A stretch of DNA of 64,000 nucleotides from Pyrodictium sp. (GCA_013540595.1 JABXKE010000002.1:930050-994049), one strand, 5' to 3'; positions 25,529-39,142 are shown, counted from the first letter of the stretch. Numbers and translations are program-made. Notes: a model not told the origin generated them from the sequence alone.

Positions 25529-26179
25529 ATGTCCCGCGGAGGCCTCGAGGAACGTCTAGCAAACAAGGTCATCAGGAGCATGACGACAACAGTTGGAATG
25601 AAGTTTAGGGACTTTGTCGTTCTAGGTGCCGACAAGAGGGCTACTTCCGGATACTATGTAGCGCACAAGAAGGTGCGCAAGATCATCAAGATTACAGACT
25701 ACATGGCGCTAACCGTTTCGGGGCTTGTCGCTGACGCTCAGGTTCTTGCGGTGTGGCTCTCCAACTATGCGGAGCTTTACAGTATAAATATGAAGAGGAG
25801 AATGCCCGTAAAAGTTGCTGCTCAGTATCTATCCACCATCTTGTACTCAGCGAAGTTCTTCCCGTACATAGTACAGTTGCTCCTTGGCGGGTACGATGAA
25901 GAGCCTCATATATTCAATCTTGACTGGTTCGGGACCGTCACTGAGGAGAAGTACACTGCAACGGGGTCAGGATCCCCGATAGCAATCGGTGTTATTGAGG
26001 ATGGTTACCGCGAGGATATGAGTGTGGATGAAGCAGTTGATCTTGCCAGGCGGGCGATATCCTCTTCGATAAGCAGAGATGCCTTCACAGGCAACGGTAT
26101 CGACATAATAGTCATAGGGAGAAACTATATAAAAGAGTACAGCTTCCCCCTCAGCAAGGTGCACGTTAAAGAGCAGTGA
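25529..26179 (+). CDS. psmB: Proteasome beta subunit, catalytic
   Basis: Active protease subunit of the 20S core. A propeptide of about 18 residues ends at SM, followed by TTTVGMKFRDFVVLGADKRA with Thr1, Asp17 and Lys33 (KKVRKI) in place. GSGSPIAIGVIE and the DAFTGNGIDIIVIG end are standard. It pairs with the Thr1-less beta gene 2 kb upstream on the same strand. The ATG at 25529 fits the propeptide length better than 25508. Confidence 0.96.
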   Translation: MSRGGLEERLANKVIRSMTTTVGMKFRDFVVLGADKRATSGYYVAHKKVRKIIKITDYMALTVSGLVADAQVLAVWLSNYAELYSINMKRRMPVKVAAQYLSTILYSAKFFPYIVQLLLGGYDEEPHIFNLDWFGTVTEEKYTATGSGSPIAIGVIEDGYREDMSVDEAVDLARRAISSSISRDAFTGNGIDIIVIGRNYIKEYSFPLSKVHVKEQ

Positions 26180-26319
26180 AGTGCTGCGCACATACACATT
26201 GTCGTTTACAGGATGCGTGGGTGTGCGGTGTAAAGTACTGCGGAATGTTATAGTATAATCATGATAGTGTCGTCCTCAAGCCTTTCAGCAGCAGTTTGCA
26301 TGCTCTCTGAGATAGGTAG

Positions 26320-26481
26320 ATGGCGAATGTGTTGGACTCACCATCGGCTAGGCTGTGGACCAAGCTCATGTACGCTTACGCAAATCCGGCTGGAGTGCTG
26401 CATTGGGATTTGACGTTGTCCTTGCCGCACGTGTTGCTGCACTTCACTCTACTAGAGCTCATGGTGGGTGACGATGTATAA
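26320..26481 (+). CDS. Conserved-looking 53-residue protein before aCPSF1
   Basis: This short frame starts with an ATG four bases after AGGTAG. It reads MANVLDSPSARLWTKLMYAY, then ANPAGVLHWDLTLSLPHVLL, then HFTLLELMVGDDV and stop. The composition (Trp, His, Pro, hydrophobic repeats) looks like a folded helical protein rather than a chance frame. It overlaps the aCPSF1 start by 8 bases, the arrangement of translationally coupled genes. I do not recognise a family. It fills a gap of nearly 300 bases otherwise without a gene. Confidence 0.5.
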   Translation: MANVLDSPSARLWTKLMYAYANPAGVLHWDLTLSLPHVLLHFTLLELMVGDDV

Positions 26482-28420
26482 GCGTAGTGAAGTCAAGAAG
26501 ATGGTACTAACCATAGCAGCCCAGCTCTCCGCTTACAATGTTCACGTTACGCGGATAGAGTTTGAAGGTCCTGAAATAGCCATCTACATAAAGAATCCCA
26601 AGGTTCTTGTGGAGTATCCGGAGCTTGCAAAGGATATTGCAAAGAAGCTGAAGAAGAGGATAGTAATAAGGACGGATCCTTCCGCAAGGCGGCCGCCAAA
26701 GGAGACCCGAGAGGTAATTAAACAGCTTGTTCCACCGGAGGCAGGAGTTGAGAGCATAGAGTTTGACGAAGTTCTGGGCGAGGTTATAGTTAAGGCCCGA
26801 AAAGTAGGGTTAGTCTATGGAAGAAACCGTTCAATATACAACAGGATCCTAGCTGAGACCGGATGGAGGCTTAACGTAGTAAGGTATCCTGCTATCAGCT
26901 CTAAGCGCGATATAAAGACCCTGGACCTAATATTAGGGTACAGCCTGCAAGAGAGCAGCTATAGGCTCGATTTTCTGAGGAAGCTGGGAGAACGAATTCA
27001 CCGCGGCGTCGTTTTTGAAAACCGCTATGTTAGGATAACAGCTCTCGGCGGCTTCATGGAGGTTGGGCGTTCGGCAATACTTGTGGAGACTAATGAGAGC
27101 CGTGTATTACTGGACGTTGGAGTGAACCCTGCGGGTTCAGGGCCCAACTTATTTCCACGGCTTGACGTCGACCAGCTCAAGCTCGAGGAGCTTGACGCTG
27201 TAGTTATAACGCATGCTCACCTGGACCACATGGGGCTAGTCCCCTACTTGTTTAAGTATGGATTTAGAGGTGCAGTTTACGCTACAAAGCCAACAAGAGA
27301 TCTGATGATCCTCTTGCAGCAGGATATGCTGGATGTGCTTCAACGCAGCGGCATAGCTCCTCCTTACACGCAGCATGAGATACAAAAGGTTGTACTCCAC
27401 ACAATACCGCTAGACTACGAGGAAGTCACTGACATAGCTCCGGATATCAAGCTCACATTCTACAATGCCGGGCACATACTTGGCTCTGCCATAGTGCATC
27501 TGCATATTGGTGAGGGTCTACACAACATAGTCTATACAGGCGACTTCAAGTTTGGGCGGACGTTCCTTCTCGACAAAGCAGCATCGGTATTTCCTAGAGT
27601 AGAAACCCTCATTATGGAAAGCACCTATGGCGACCGAGTCCAACCTAAGCGCGAAGAGGCCAGGAACAGCCTAATAGAAATAGTAAACAGGACAATAGCC
27701 CGTGGAGGGAAGGTCCTAATTCCTGTAATGGCTGTTGGAAGGGCACAAGAAATTCTCCTGGTCTTGGTGGATGCTTTAACTAAAAAGCTGATCCCCGGCG
27801 AGACCAAGATCTATGTTGACGGGAGCATACGCGAAGTGACCGCCCTCCACCTAGTCTACCCGGAGCTCCTAGCTTCCTCCGTTAGATCAAGGATACTCAA
27901 CGATGAGAATCCATTTGACCATGAAAACGTTGTACGGGTTGAAGGGAAGAAGATGAGGGAGGACGTAGCGCTGTCCTCCGAGCCCTCCGTCATACTTGCG
28001 CCGGCTGGTATGTTAACTGGTGGTCCATCCGTAGAGTACCTAAGACTCATGGCTGAAGATCCTAGGAATACGCTGACATTTGTTAGCTACCAGGCACAGG
28101 GAACACTGGGACGCAGGATACTCGATGGTGAGCGCGAATTCGTTTTGGTGGATGAGGAAGGCGAACCTCACGTTGTGAGGGTAAAGATGGATGTTGAAGT
28201 AGTTGATGGCTTCTCGGGCCACTCAGATCGAAGACAGCTTCTCGCGTTTCTGGCCAACATATCGCCCAAGCCAAGAAACATTATACTGAATCATGGAGAG
28301 CCGCAGTCTGCACTGTCCCTAGCCGAAACCATTAGAAGAAAGGCAGAGCACCTAGGACTTCCAAAAGACGTACGTGTCTACACGCCCTATGTGCTTGACT
28401 CGCTGACGCTCACCAGGTAA
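26474..28420 (+). CDS. Beta-CASP ribonuclease aCPSF1
   Basis: Archaeal homologue of eukaryal CPSF73, an endo-/5'-exonuclease linked to transcription termination and 3'-end formation. N-terminal KH-type RNA-binding domains (residues 1-145) precede a metallo-beta-lactamase core with VITHAHLDHMGLVPYL, NAGHILGSAIVHLHIGEG and YTGDFKFG. The beta-CASP domain and a C-terminal metal motif (FSGHSDRR, LNHGEPQS) follow. The ATG at 26474 is spaced well from GGTGGG; a GTG at 26468 is possible. The length of 648 residues is standard. Confidence 0.96.
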   Translation: MYKRSEVKKMVLTIAAQLSAYNVHVTRIEFEGPEIAIYIKNPKVLVEYPELAKDIAKKLKKRIVIRTDPSARRPPKETREVIKQLVPPEAGVESIEFDEVLGEVIVKARKVGLVYGRNRSIYNRILAETGWRLNVVRYPAISSKRDIKTLDLILGYSLQESSYRLDFLRKLGERIHRGVVFENRYVRITALGGFMEVGRSAILVETNESRVLLDVGVNPAGSGPNLFPRLDVDQLKLEELDAVVITHAHLDHMGLVPYLFKYGFRGAVYATKPTRDLMILLQQDMLDVLQRSGIAPPYTQHEIQKVVLHTIPLDYEEVTDIAPDIKLTFYNAGHILGSAIVHLHIGEGLHNIVYTGDFKFGRTFLLDKAASVFPRVETLIMESTYGDRVQPKREEARNSLIEIVNRTIARGGKVLIPVMAVGRAQEILLVLVDALTKKLIPGETKIYVDGSIREVTALHLVYPELLASSVRSRILNDENPFDHENVVRVEGKKMREDVALSSEPSVILAPAGMLTGGPSVEYLRLMAEDPRNTLTFVSYQAQGTLGRRILDGEREFVLVDEEGEPHVVRVKMDVEVVDGFSGHSDRRQLLAFLANISPKPRNIILNHGEPQSALSLAETIRRKAEHLGLPKDVRVYTPYVLDSLTLTR

Positions 28421-28441
28421 GCGAATTTGAAGCCTGCTACC

Positions 28442-28915
28442 CTACGCCATCCTCCAGTACCGATCGCCTACGTGATGCAGCCTCTTTGTGACGCGCCCTC
28501 TCTCCATAGGTTCAAGCTCGCTCCTAGAGAAAAGTGCTTCATGCACAGCTATTGGTAGAAGCCTCGTAGGCTCAACTATAACTACTACGTCACCCTTCTC
28601 GAAGTCTCCCTCTACCCTCACTATACCCGGCCTCATTAGGTCGGCTCCGCGTGATAGGGGAGCTACAGCTCCCTCGTCCACTACGATATAGGGAAGCCAT
28701 CCTCTATACAGATTCGGGATGAGCGCCTTAAGGTGTGGAAAGAGACGACCTTCATCTTCTACGAATGTGGGTTTGCCCTCAAACAGGTATAACTTGATAT
28801 TTTCCTCGACGACCACCTCGATTCTGCCGGCATCTGGTCTGTGGTGAGGAAATGCTTGCTTAATTTTAGACAAGAGGGCTCTGGCGTCTTTTTTGGAGAG
28901 CGTCCAGCGCCTCAT
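28442..28915 (-). CDS. PUA-domain protein, MCT-1/Tma20-like
   Basis: A 157-residue protein with an N-terminal pre-PUA domain (LSKKDARALLSKIKQAFP, EVVVEENIKLYLFEGKPTFV) and a C-terminal PUA domain (PYIVVDEGAVAPLSRGADLM RPG, then VVIVEPTRLLPIAVHEALFS). Eukaryal relatives act in translation re-initiation and ribosome recycling; the archaeal role is inferred from this. The ATG at 28915 suits a promoter shared with the divergent Sm-like gene. Confidence 0.83.
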   Translation of the reverse strand: MRRWTLSKKDARALLSKIKQAFPHHRPDAGRIEVVVEENIKLYLFEGKPTFVEDEGRLFPHLKALIPNLYRGWLPYIVVDEGAVAPLSRGADLMRPGIVRVEGDFEKGDVVVIVEPTRLLPIAVHEALFSRSELEPMERGRVTKRLHHVGDRYWRMA

Positions 28916-28949
28916 ATCGGCCCCGGTATTATAGCGCATAGGGGAACTC

Positions 28950-28957
28950 CTATAAAG
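28950..28957. promoter_or_regulatory. TATA box between PUA and Sm-like genes
   Basis: CTATAAAG lies 32 bases before the GTG of the Sm-like gene. Read on the other strand as CTTTATAG it lies 35 bases before the ATG of the PUA gene. The near-palindromic box could serve both directions. Confidence 0.5.
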
Positions 28958-28988
28958 CCCCTAGAGGAGACTGGTCTAGGGGATTACC

Positions 28989-29216
28989 GTGGCGGAGAGC
29001 ACCCATAAGCTGCTGAGCGAAAACCTTGGCAACATAGTACTGGTTCGACTAAGGGGATCCTACGAAGTCCGCGGAAGATTGAAGAGTTACGACCAGCACC
29101 TTAACCTAGTCCTAGAGGACGCGGAGGAGATAAACGAGGAAGGTACAGTTAGGAAGCTAGGTACTATCGTGGTTCGCGGCGACACGGTGCTGCTTATATC
29201 GCCTGCCCAAGTGTAA
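28989..29216 (+). CDS. lsm: Sm-like RNA-binding protein (LSm)
   Basis: A 75-residue Sm fold protein that forms heptameric RNA-binding rings. The Sm1 motif is [31 protein letters not shown], and Sm2 is [15 protein letters not shown]. The start is GTG. L37e follows after 26 bases, the classical archaeal LSm-L37e pair. Confidence 0.97.
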   Translation: MAESTHKLLSENLGNIVLVRLRGSYEVRGRLKSYDQHLNLVLEDAEEINEEGTVRKLGTIVVRGDTVLLISPAQV

Positions 29217-29242
29217 AGGCCTGCGTGTAAGAGGTGAAGGCT

Positions 29243-29431
29243 TTGTCTAAGGGAACGCCCTCGTTCGGCAAGATGGGTAAAAGCTACACTCACATTCGCT
29301 GTCCTAGATGCGGAAGAACGTCATATCATGCCGCAAAGGGCTATTGTGCAGCCTGCGGGTGGGGACGCTCTCGGAGGCTAAGGCGCTACTCGTGGATGAA
29401 TAAAAAGGTCAATAAGAAGCGTATACGGTAG
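29243..29431 (+). CDS. rpl37e: Ribosomal protein L37e (eL37)
   Basis: A zinc-ribbon large-subunit protein. It starts [20 protein letters not shown], then [20 protein letters not shown] (four cysteines) and a basic end. The start is a TTG at 29243, five bases after GAGGTGA, which gives the canonical SKGTPSFGK start and 62 residues; the frame open to a GTG at 29234 is less likely. Confidence 0.96.
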   Translation: MSKGTPSFGKMGKSYTHIRCPRCGRTSYHAAKGYCAACGWGRSRRLRRYSWMNKKVNKKRIR

Positions 29432-29460
29432 CATGCTCCTCTTTGGTTGGGGAACGAATT

Positions 29461-29754
29461 ATGGCGAGCAAGCGTAGGTCCAAATCTTCAGCTAAAGCAA
29501 AGAATGTGCGTCGTAAGGTGAAGATTAACATACTTGAGCACGAGCTTGTGCCTAAACACGAGGTGCTGGCGCCAGAGGAGGCGGCAAAGGTTATTAAGGA
29601 ACTGGGTGTTCGGCCAGAGCAACTTCCGTGGATACGGGCTAGCGACCCTATTGTGCGCGAGATAGGGGCTAAGCCTGGAGACATTGTGCGCATCTACCGG
29701 AAGAGCCCTACTGCTGGAGAGAGCGTGGCCTACCGGTATGTGGTGGGGTACTAG
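29461..29754 (+). CDS. rpoH: RNA polymerase subunit H (Rpb5-like)
   Basis: Archaeal H subunit, equal to the C-terminal domain of eukaryal Rpb5. After a basic leader of about 20 residues come [36 protein letters not shown] and [17 protein letters not shown] with the YRYVVGY end. The ATG at 29461 gives 97 residues, slightly longer than usual because of the Lys/Arg-rich N-terminus. It heads the RNA polymerase gene cluster. Confidence 0.96.
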   Translation: MASKRRSKSSAKAKNVRRKVKINILEHELVPKHEVLAPEEAAKVIKELGVRPEQLPWIRASDPIVREIGAKPGDIVRIYRKSPTAGESVAYRYVVGY

Positions 29755-29902
29755 GCTTGCATAACATCAAGTGTGGAGGGGGGCTTGTGCCTACGGTCTC
29801 TAGAGGCGCATGGGTGCACTTTGTGCACGTTCGCGTGAAGCTTGCTCCCGATTTTATCAAGCCCAAATCTTCCATCAAATCAATTAATGGGTGAAATCAG
29901 TA

Positions 29903-32900
29903 ATGGAGGCTTCTAACAATCTTACCCGAGATGACTTTTGGGAAGTTGTAAGGGCTTTCGTAGAGGAGTATGGGCTTGTACGCCAGCACATAGACTCCTT
30001 TAACAGGTTTGTCGAAAAGGAGCTAAAGGAGATTGTTAAGGAGTTTGGTGAAATTTTCACACCTAAGCATGATTACGGGATAAAGATAGTAGATGTCAGC
30101 CTCGGCGAGCCCCGAGTGTTGGAAAGCGATGGTAGCGAGCATTCAGTAACTCCCATGGAGTGCAGGATACGTGACCTAACCTACGCTGCCCCCATTATAG
30201 CAAAGGTTGTCCTAGTTGAAGGGGGGATAGAGCACGAGCCAGAGGAGGTTTTGCTGGGATACCTGCCAATCATGCTAAGATCCAAGGCGGATCCCCTTGC
30301 CAAGTGCTTCTACGAAGGGAAGGACAGGAGCATCTGTGAAAGGGAGCTAATTGAGGCAGGCGAAGATCCGCGTGACCCTGGGGGCTACTTCATAATCAAT
30401 GGCTCAGAGCGTGTAATCGTTATCCAGGAGGATCAAGCGCTCAACAAGATACTTGTGGGTAAGGCCTCGGCCAGCGCTGGTAGCGTCCTCTACACGGCTA
30501 AGGTCATATCGTCCCATGCCGGCGTCCGCTACCAGGTCCTCCTAGACTACTACAAGGATGGCACACTTCACGTATCCATGAGCAGGGCTCTAAGCAAGAT
30601 ACCCTTTGCTATCCTCATGAGGGCGCTGGGCCTGGAAAGTGATAGAGATATCGTTCTTGCGGTCAGCAGCGATCCCCAGATACAGCAGATGCTAATACCT
30701 TCCCTTGAGCAAGCCAGAGCGGTTAACACGGTTGAGGATGCCCTTGACTTCATCGGTAGCAGGTTCAGGGAGGGTATCGGGAAGCCTCGTGATCAGCGTA
30801 TCAAGATAGCAGAGCGGGTGATAGACACTATACTCTTCCCTCACATTGGCACCGATCCAAGCGATAGGATAAGGAAGGCTCAGTTTCTAGGGCAGATGGC
30901 GGCGCGGCTGCTGGAGTATGTTGCTGGCAGGCGCGGAGAGGACGACAAGGACCACTACGCCAACAAAAGGTTGCTCCTTGCCGGAGACCTCATAGCTATG
31001 GTCTTCCGCGTGGCCATGAGAGCTCTCGCATATGATGCAAGACAGCAGCTGGAGAAGCTTAGGGCGCATGGAAGAAGGATAAGCCCCAGGGTTGTCCTGC
31101 GGTCTGACATCATAACCAACCGTCTCAGAGAGGCCCTTGCCACGGGCAACTGGCCAGGCCAGAGGACGGGAGTTAGCCAGATACTTGATAGAACCAACTG
31201 GATTTCGTCACTTAGCCACATGCGTAGAGTCGTCTCGCAGCTTAGCAGGAGCCAGCCCCACTTTGAGGCTAGAGACGTCCATGGAACGCAGTGGGGCAGA
31301 ATATGTCCCTTTGAGACCCCTGAAGGCCCTAACTGTGGGCTAGTCAAGAACCTGGCACTGCTTGCCTACGTTTCGCCGGGTCACCCTGATGATGAAATTG
31401 AGGAGCTGCTCTACAAGATGGGCGTTAGAGACGCTGTGGCGGTTTTCAACGAGATTAGAAAGGTTGGCTACTACCCGCAAGAAGCCAGAAACTGGAGCAG
31501 GGTGTACCTCAACGGAAAGCTGATAGGGTATCATGAAAACGGCGAGGAGCTTGTGCAAAGTATTCGCCAGCTCAGAAGAAAGGGCAAGATACCTCCACAC
31601 GTGAGTATAAGCCTTTCATATAGCGGCAGTGCAAGCGAGGTATACATAAGCACAGATCCTGGCCGCCTCCTACGCCCCGTCTTTGTGGTAGAGAACGGGA
31701 GGTTGAAGTTTACGAAAGAACACGCTGAGAAGCTGCGGCGCGGTGAGTGGAAGTTTAGCGATCTGCTTAGGCACGGTATCGTCGAGTTTCTAGACGCTGA
31801 GGAGGAGGAGAATGCCTACATTGCAGTCGACTTAGAGCATCTTACCCCAGAGCATACGCACATGGAGATTTGGCCTGCAGCGATATTGGGTGTTGCTGCG
31901 TCAACCATACCTTATGCCGAGCACAACCAGTCGCCACGAAACACGTACCAGGCGGCAATGTCAAAGCAGGCTCTGGGCCTCTACGCTGCAAACTTCCAGA
32001 TACGTGCAGATACGCGTGGCCACCTCCTCCACTACCCTGAAAAGCCTCTCGTGCAGACGCGTCCCCTGGACGTTATAGGCTACAACGACAGGCCAGCTGG
32101 CCAGAACGCAATTGTGGCAGTTATGTCGTTTACAGGATACAACATAGAGGACGCAATAATAGTGAACAAGTCATCTGTGGATAGGGGCTTTGCGCGCTCG
32201 ACGTTCTTCCGGCTGTACGTGGCCGAGGAAAGGAAGTACAGCGGCGGGCTCTCCGACAAGATAGAGCGCCCCGATACGAGCGTCGAAGGAGCCAAGCCAC
32301 CGCTCATGTACGAGAAGCTTGATGCAGACGGTATAGTAAGCCCGGAGGTCGAGGTAAGAGGCGGCGAGGTTCTGATAGGCAAGACAAGCCCGCCAAGGTT
32401 CATGGAGGAGTACAGAGAATTTGGAGCCGTAGCCATAAGACGTAGAGATACCTCTGTAACCATGCGCCACGGCGAAGAGGGCGTTGTGGATACGGTAATA
32501 ATCACAGAGAATGTTGAAGGCTCAAAGCTCGTGAAAGTGAGAGTAAGGGATCTTAGAATACCAGAGCTTGGAGACAAGTTCGCATCGCGACACGGCCAGA
32601 AGGGTGTTATCGGGCTGCTGATACCGCAGTACGATATGCCTTTCACGGAGGACGGCATAACCCCGGATATAATAGTTAACCCGCACGCGTTCCCCTCTCG
32701 TATGACCTTGGGCCAGCTTTTCGAAACTATAGCAGGCAAGTATGCAGCGTTGAGCGCAAAGTTCGTGGACGGTACGCCTTTCGCCAAGGAGCCTATAGAG
32801 GCGATAAGGGTAGAGCTACTCAAGAGGGGCTATGCGCCCGACGGCTCTGAGATAATGTATGACGGTCGCACGGGCGAGATGCTTAGAACGCCTATACTGA

Positions 32901-33325
32901 TAGGGGTGGTATACTACCAGAAGCTGCATCACATGGTTGCCGACAAGATCCATGCAAGGGCGAGGGGTCCGGTGCAGATATTGACGCGCCAGCCCACTGA
33001 AGGCAGGGCGCGCGAGGGTGGCCTTCGCTTCGGTGAGATGGAGAGGGACTGCCTAGTTGGGCACGGTGCGGCGATGCTCCTTAGGGAGCGCATGTTGGAG
33101 AGCAGCGACAGATACGTTATGTATGTCTGCGAGGAGTGTGGGCATATCGCTTGGTTCGATAGGAGCAAGAGGAGGTACATATGCCCGTTACACGGTGACA
33201 AGGGAAGAATTTCGGCGGTGGTTGTCCCTTATGCCTTCAAGCTCCTGCTGCAAGAGCTCATGAGCATGTGTGTTATGCCCAGGCTAAAGCTCGCCTCAAA
33301 GCGCGAGTGGACTCCCTCAGGGTGA
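29903..33325 (+). CDS. rpoB: DNA-directed RNA polymerase subunit B
   Basis: Second-largest polymerase subunit, unsplit as in crenarchaea, 1140 residues. Readable landmarks are the fork and Rif-like region (GRICPFETPEGPNCGLVKNL), the catalytic-centre GYNIEDAIIVN, ELGDKFASRHGQKGVIG, and the C-terminal zinc element CEECGHIAWFDR...CPLHGD. The start at 29903 is an ATG after GGTGAAATCAGTA. It is followed by rpoA1 with 6 bases between. Confidence 0.98.
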   Translation: MEASNNLTRDDFWEVVRAFVEEYGLVRQHIDSFNRFVEKELKEIVKEFGEIFTPKHDYGIKIVDVSLGEPRVLESDGSEHSVTPMECRIRDLTYAAPIIAKVVLVEGGIEHEPEEVLLGYLPIMLRSKADPLAKCFYEGKDRSICERELIEAGEDPRDPGGYFIINGSERVIVIQEDQALNKILVGKASASAGSVLYTAKVISSHAGVRYQVLLDYYKDGTLHVSMSRALSKIPFAILMRALGLESDRDIVLAVSSDPQIQQMLIPSLEQARAVNTVEDALDFIGSRFREGIGKPRDQRIKIAERVIDTILFPHIGTDPSDRIRKAQFLGQMAARLLEYVAGRRGEDDKDHYANKRLLLAGDLIAMVFRVAMRALAYDARQQLEKLRAHGRRISPRVVLRSDIITNRLREALATGNWPGQRTGVSQILDRTNWISSLSHMRRVVSQLSRSQPHFEARDVHGTQWGRICPFETPEGPNCGLVKNLALLAYVSPGHPDDEIEELLYKMGVRDAVAVFNEIRKVGYYPQEARNWSRVYLNGKLIGYHENGEELVQSIRQLRRKGKIPPHVSISLSYSGSASEVYISTDPGRLLRPVFVVENGRLKFTKEHAEKLRRGEWKFSDLLRHGIVEFLDAEEEENAYIAVDLEHLTPEHTHMEIWPAAILGVAASTIPYAEHNQSPRNTYQAAMSKQALGLYAANFQIRADTRGHLLHYPEKPLVQTRPLDVIGYNDRPAGQNAIVAVMSFTGYNIEDAIIVNKSSVDRGFARSTFFRLYVAEERKYSGGLSDKIERPDTSVEGAKPPLMYEKLDADGIVSPEVEVRGGEVLIGKTSPPRFMEEYREFGAVAIRRRDTSVTMRHGEEGVVDTVIITENVEGSKLVKVRVRDLRIPELGDKFASRHGQKGVIGLLIPQYDMPFTEDGITPDIIVNPHAFPSRMTLGQLFETIAGKYAALSAKFVDGTPFAKEPIEAIRVELLKRGYAPDGSEIMYDGRTGEMLRTPILIGVVYYQKLHHMVADKIHARARGPVQILTRQPTEGRAREGGLRFGEMERDCLVGHGAAMLLRERMLESSDRYVMYVCEECGHIAWFDRSKRRYICPLHGDKGRISAVVVPYAFKLLLQELMSMCVMPRLKLASKREWTPSG

Positions 33326-33331
33326 TGGGGT

Positions 33332-37209
<3,878 letters not shown>

Positions 37210-37223
37210 GGGTGGTGGCCGAG

Positions 37224-37562
37224 ATGAGCGAGGTGCAAACATCCGAGATAGAAAGGGAGCTTGTCAATGCATTGAAAACAGGCAAGGTTATTCTGGGCAC
37301 ACGCAAGACACTGAAGCACCTCAAGCTGGGCAAGGCGAAGGCGGTTATTGTTGCAGCCAATGCTCCGCCTGATGTGAAAAGCGACATCTCTTACTATGCT
37401 TCGCTGGGAAAAATACCCGTTTACGTGTACCCGGGGACAAGCTCGGAGCTTGGTGCAGTGTGCGGCAAGCCTTTTACCGTAGCGAGTCTAGCTATACTAG
37501 ACCCTGGAACATCTAGAATAGTCGAGCTCATAGAGCTTGCATCTTCAAGGCGAAACGCCTAG
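37224..37562 (+). CDS. rpl30e: Ribosomal protein L30e (eL30)
   Basis: L7Ae/L30e-fold protein of the large subunit, binding kink-turn RNA. The 112 residues include [40 protein letters not shown] and the end IVELIELA. The ATG at 37224 follows GGTGG. It lies between rpoA2 and nusA, the conserved archaeal order. Confidence 0.95.
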   Translation: MSEVQTSEIERELVNALKTGKVILGTRKTLKHLKLGKAKAVIVAANAPPDVKSDISYYASLGKIPVYVYPGTSSELGAVCGKPFTVASLAILDPGTSRIVELIELASSRRNA

Positions 37563-37588
37563 TCACAGTCTAGGAAGATGCGGGGTGC

Positions 37589-38029
37589 GTGGAAGGGTTG
37601 GGCGAAATAAGGCTAACGGCAGAGGAGATGCGTTATATTGCTCTACTGCAGGACTTGACGGGTGCTGTGGCCCGGGACTGCATAGTTGACGAAGAAAATG
37701 GAAGGATAGTCTTTGTCGTAAGACCTGGGGACGCAGGAAAGGCTATAGGCAGGCGCGGTGCGAACATCAACAGGCTCAGAAGGCTTCTCGGAAGGGAGAT
37801 AGAGGTTGTCGAGTACGCAGAGGGTCTGGAAACCTTCGTCAAAAACGTGTTTGCTCCTGCAAGAGTTCTGTCGGTAAGGCTCGTAGAGAGGAACGGCAAG
37901 AGAGTCCTGTACGTTTCGGTGGACCCTAACGATAAGGGTCAGGCTATAGGGCGTGGCGGCCGCAAGGTTAGCATTGCAAGGCTTGTTCTTAAGCGCTATT
38001 TCAACATAGACGAGGTAAAAATAAGGTAG
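37589..38029 (+). CDS. nusA: NusA-like KH-domain transcription factor
   Basis: A 146-residue archaeal NusA carrying two KH domains but no S1 or NTD. The KH cores are AGKAIGRRGANINRLRRLLG and GQAIGRGGRKVSIARLVLKR. The start is GTG. The position between L30e and S12 is conserved across archaea and supports a role in transcription of this operon or RNA handling. Confidence 0.95.
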   Translation: MEGLGEIRLTAEEMRYIALLQDLTGAVARDCIVDEENGRIVFVVRPGDAGKAIGRRGANINRLRRLLGREIEVVEYAEGLETFVKNVFAPARVLSVRLVERNGKRVLYVSVDPNDKGQAIGRGGRKVSIARLVLKRYFNIDEVKIR

Positions 38030-38063
38030 CCTGATCAGACCCAGGTGTGGTGGGGGGTAGCGT

Positions 38064-38507
38064 TTGGCTGGGAAGAAATCGCCCAACGGGCTTTACGCTG
38101 CCAGAAAGCTCAGGAGGAAAAGGCTGAAGTTTAGGTGGAGCGAGCGGGAGTTCAAGATAAGAATGCTAGGCTTGAAGAGGAAGTACGACCCTCTCGAAGG
38201 AGCGCCAATGGCGCGTGGAATAGTCCTGGAGAAGGTGGGTGTTGAGGCACGACAGCCCAATTCGGCAGTGCGTAAGTGCGTCCGCGTTCAGCTTGTCAAG
38301 AATGGAAGGGTTGTGACGGCTTTCGTTCCTGGCGACGGCGGCCTCCTAGTGGTAGATGAGCACGACGAGGTTCTGATAGAGGGTATAGGCGGGCCTCGGG
38401 GTAGGTCGATGGGCGACATACCTGGAGTCAGATACAAGGTGGTTACGGTAAACGGGGTTTCGCTGAAGGCTATCTTGGAGGGGCGGAAGCAGAAGCCTCA
38501 GCGCTAA
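38064..38507 (+). CDS. rps12: Ribosomal protein S12 (uS12)
   Basis: Decoding-centre protein of the small subunit. The 147 residues show [39 protein letters not shown] (the PNSA loop) and [19 protein letters not shown]. The start is a TTG in a GGTAGCG context. S7, normally the next gene, is separated by an inverted DUF151 gene. Confidence 0.97.
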   Translation: MAGKKSPNGLYAARKLRRKRLKFRWSEREFKIRMLGLKRKYDPLEGAPMARGIVLEKVGVEARQPNSAVRKCVRVQLVKNGRVVTAFVPGDGGLLVVDEHDEVLIEGIGGPRGRSMGDIPGVRYKVVTVNGVSLKAILEGRKQKPQR

Positions 38508-38523
38508 GGTATCGGGAGGAACC

Positions 38524-38542
38524 GGCTCATTAGGAGCCTTTT
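38524..38542 (+). terminator. Hairpin with T run after S12
   Basis: GGCTC/GAGCC forms a five-pair stem with loop ATTAG followed by TTTT. It lies 17 bases after the S12 stop and between two converging genes, a fit position for a transcript end. Confidence 0.45.
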
Positions 38543-38563
38543 CTCATAAGCTGTTCCGGTAAG

Positions 38564-39049
38564 TTAGAAGCCCTCTTCCTCTTCCCTCATTCTTCTCTCA
38601 AGCTCCTCCTGTTCATCAACAAGCTTCTGGGAAACGTAGACGGGTTTCCCGAACAGCTTTGCAAGGAATATTGCGTGACTTGGTATCATCCTCCTGACCA
38701 TGTATATGCCTCCAAGGTTAAAGCTGGCCTTTGCGGTGTACAGATACGTGTTGTAATCTATTTCGTCTATCACTACCTGCTCTAGCTTGTTGCCCAAATC
38801 CCTTACCAGGTCTCGGAGCACGGCCAATATGTCGAATATGCTGCCTCGAGCTAAGTCGGGGAGTTCTTCCCCGCTTTCCAGCATGTTAAGCGCTCGCACA
38901 ACTTCGTAGGGTACGTTATAGAGCGCAAACTCTCTCCCATCCTCGAGCTCCAGTACAATGACCGGAACGTGGGGAGGTTGCGGTGTTATCATGGCTATGA
39001 TGCTGCGGGCCTCAAGCAGGACTGAGGTGCCCTTTGGTGGTGGCGTCAT
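38564..39049 (-). CDS. DUF151 / bifunctional-nuclease-family protein
   Basis: A 161-residue protein of the BFN/DUF151 family. The core shows IPPxx-type strands, VIVLELEDGREFALYNVPYE, DEIDYNTYLYTAKASFNL and RRMIPSHAIFLAKLFGKPVY, then a charged helical tail. Plant and bacterial relatives have nuclease activity; the archaeal role is unknown. It is on the minus strand between S12 and S7, interrupting the normal str operon. Confidence 0.85.
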   Translation of the reverse strand: MTPPPKGTSVLLEARSIIAMITPQPPHVPVIVLELEDGREFALYNVPYEVVRALNMLESGEELPDLARGSIFDILAVLRDLVRDLGNKLEQVVIDEIDYNTYLYTAKASFNLGGIYMVRRMIPSHAIFLAKLFGKPVYVSQKLVDEQEELERRMREEEEGF

Positions 39050-39142
39050 GCTTCTTCTCTCCTAGCGACACTCAGACTGCCTGAGGCTTATCTACTATTC
39101 TGTTTTCTGAAGCCAGCACACTTCTTCGAGGTATCGGTGGCA

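Noticed and set aside
26240-26315. A possible C/D box RNA (ATGATAG...CTGA) before the small 53-codon gene
   Set aside because: The C box deviates from RTGATGA and no good D'/C' pair with proper spacing is present.
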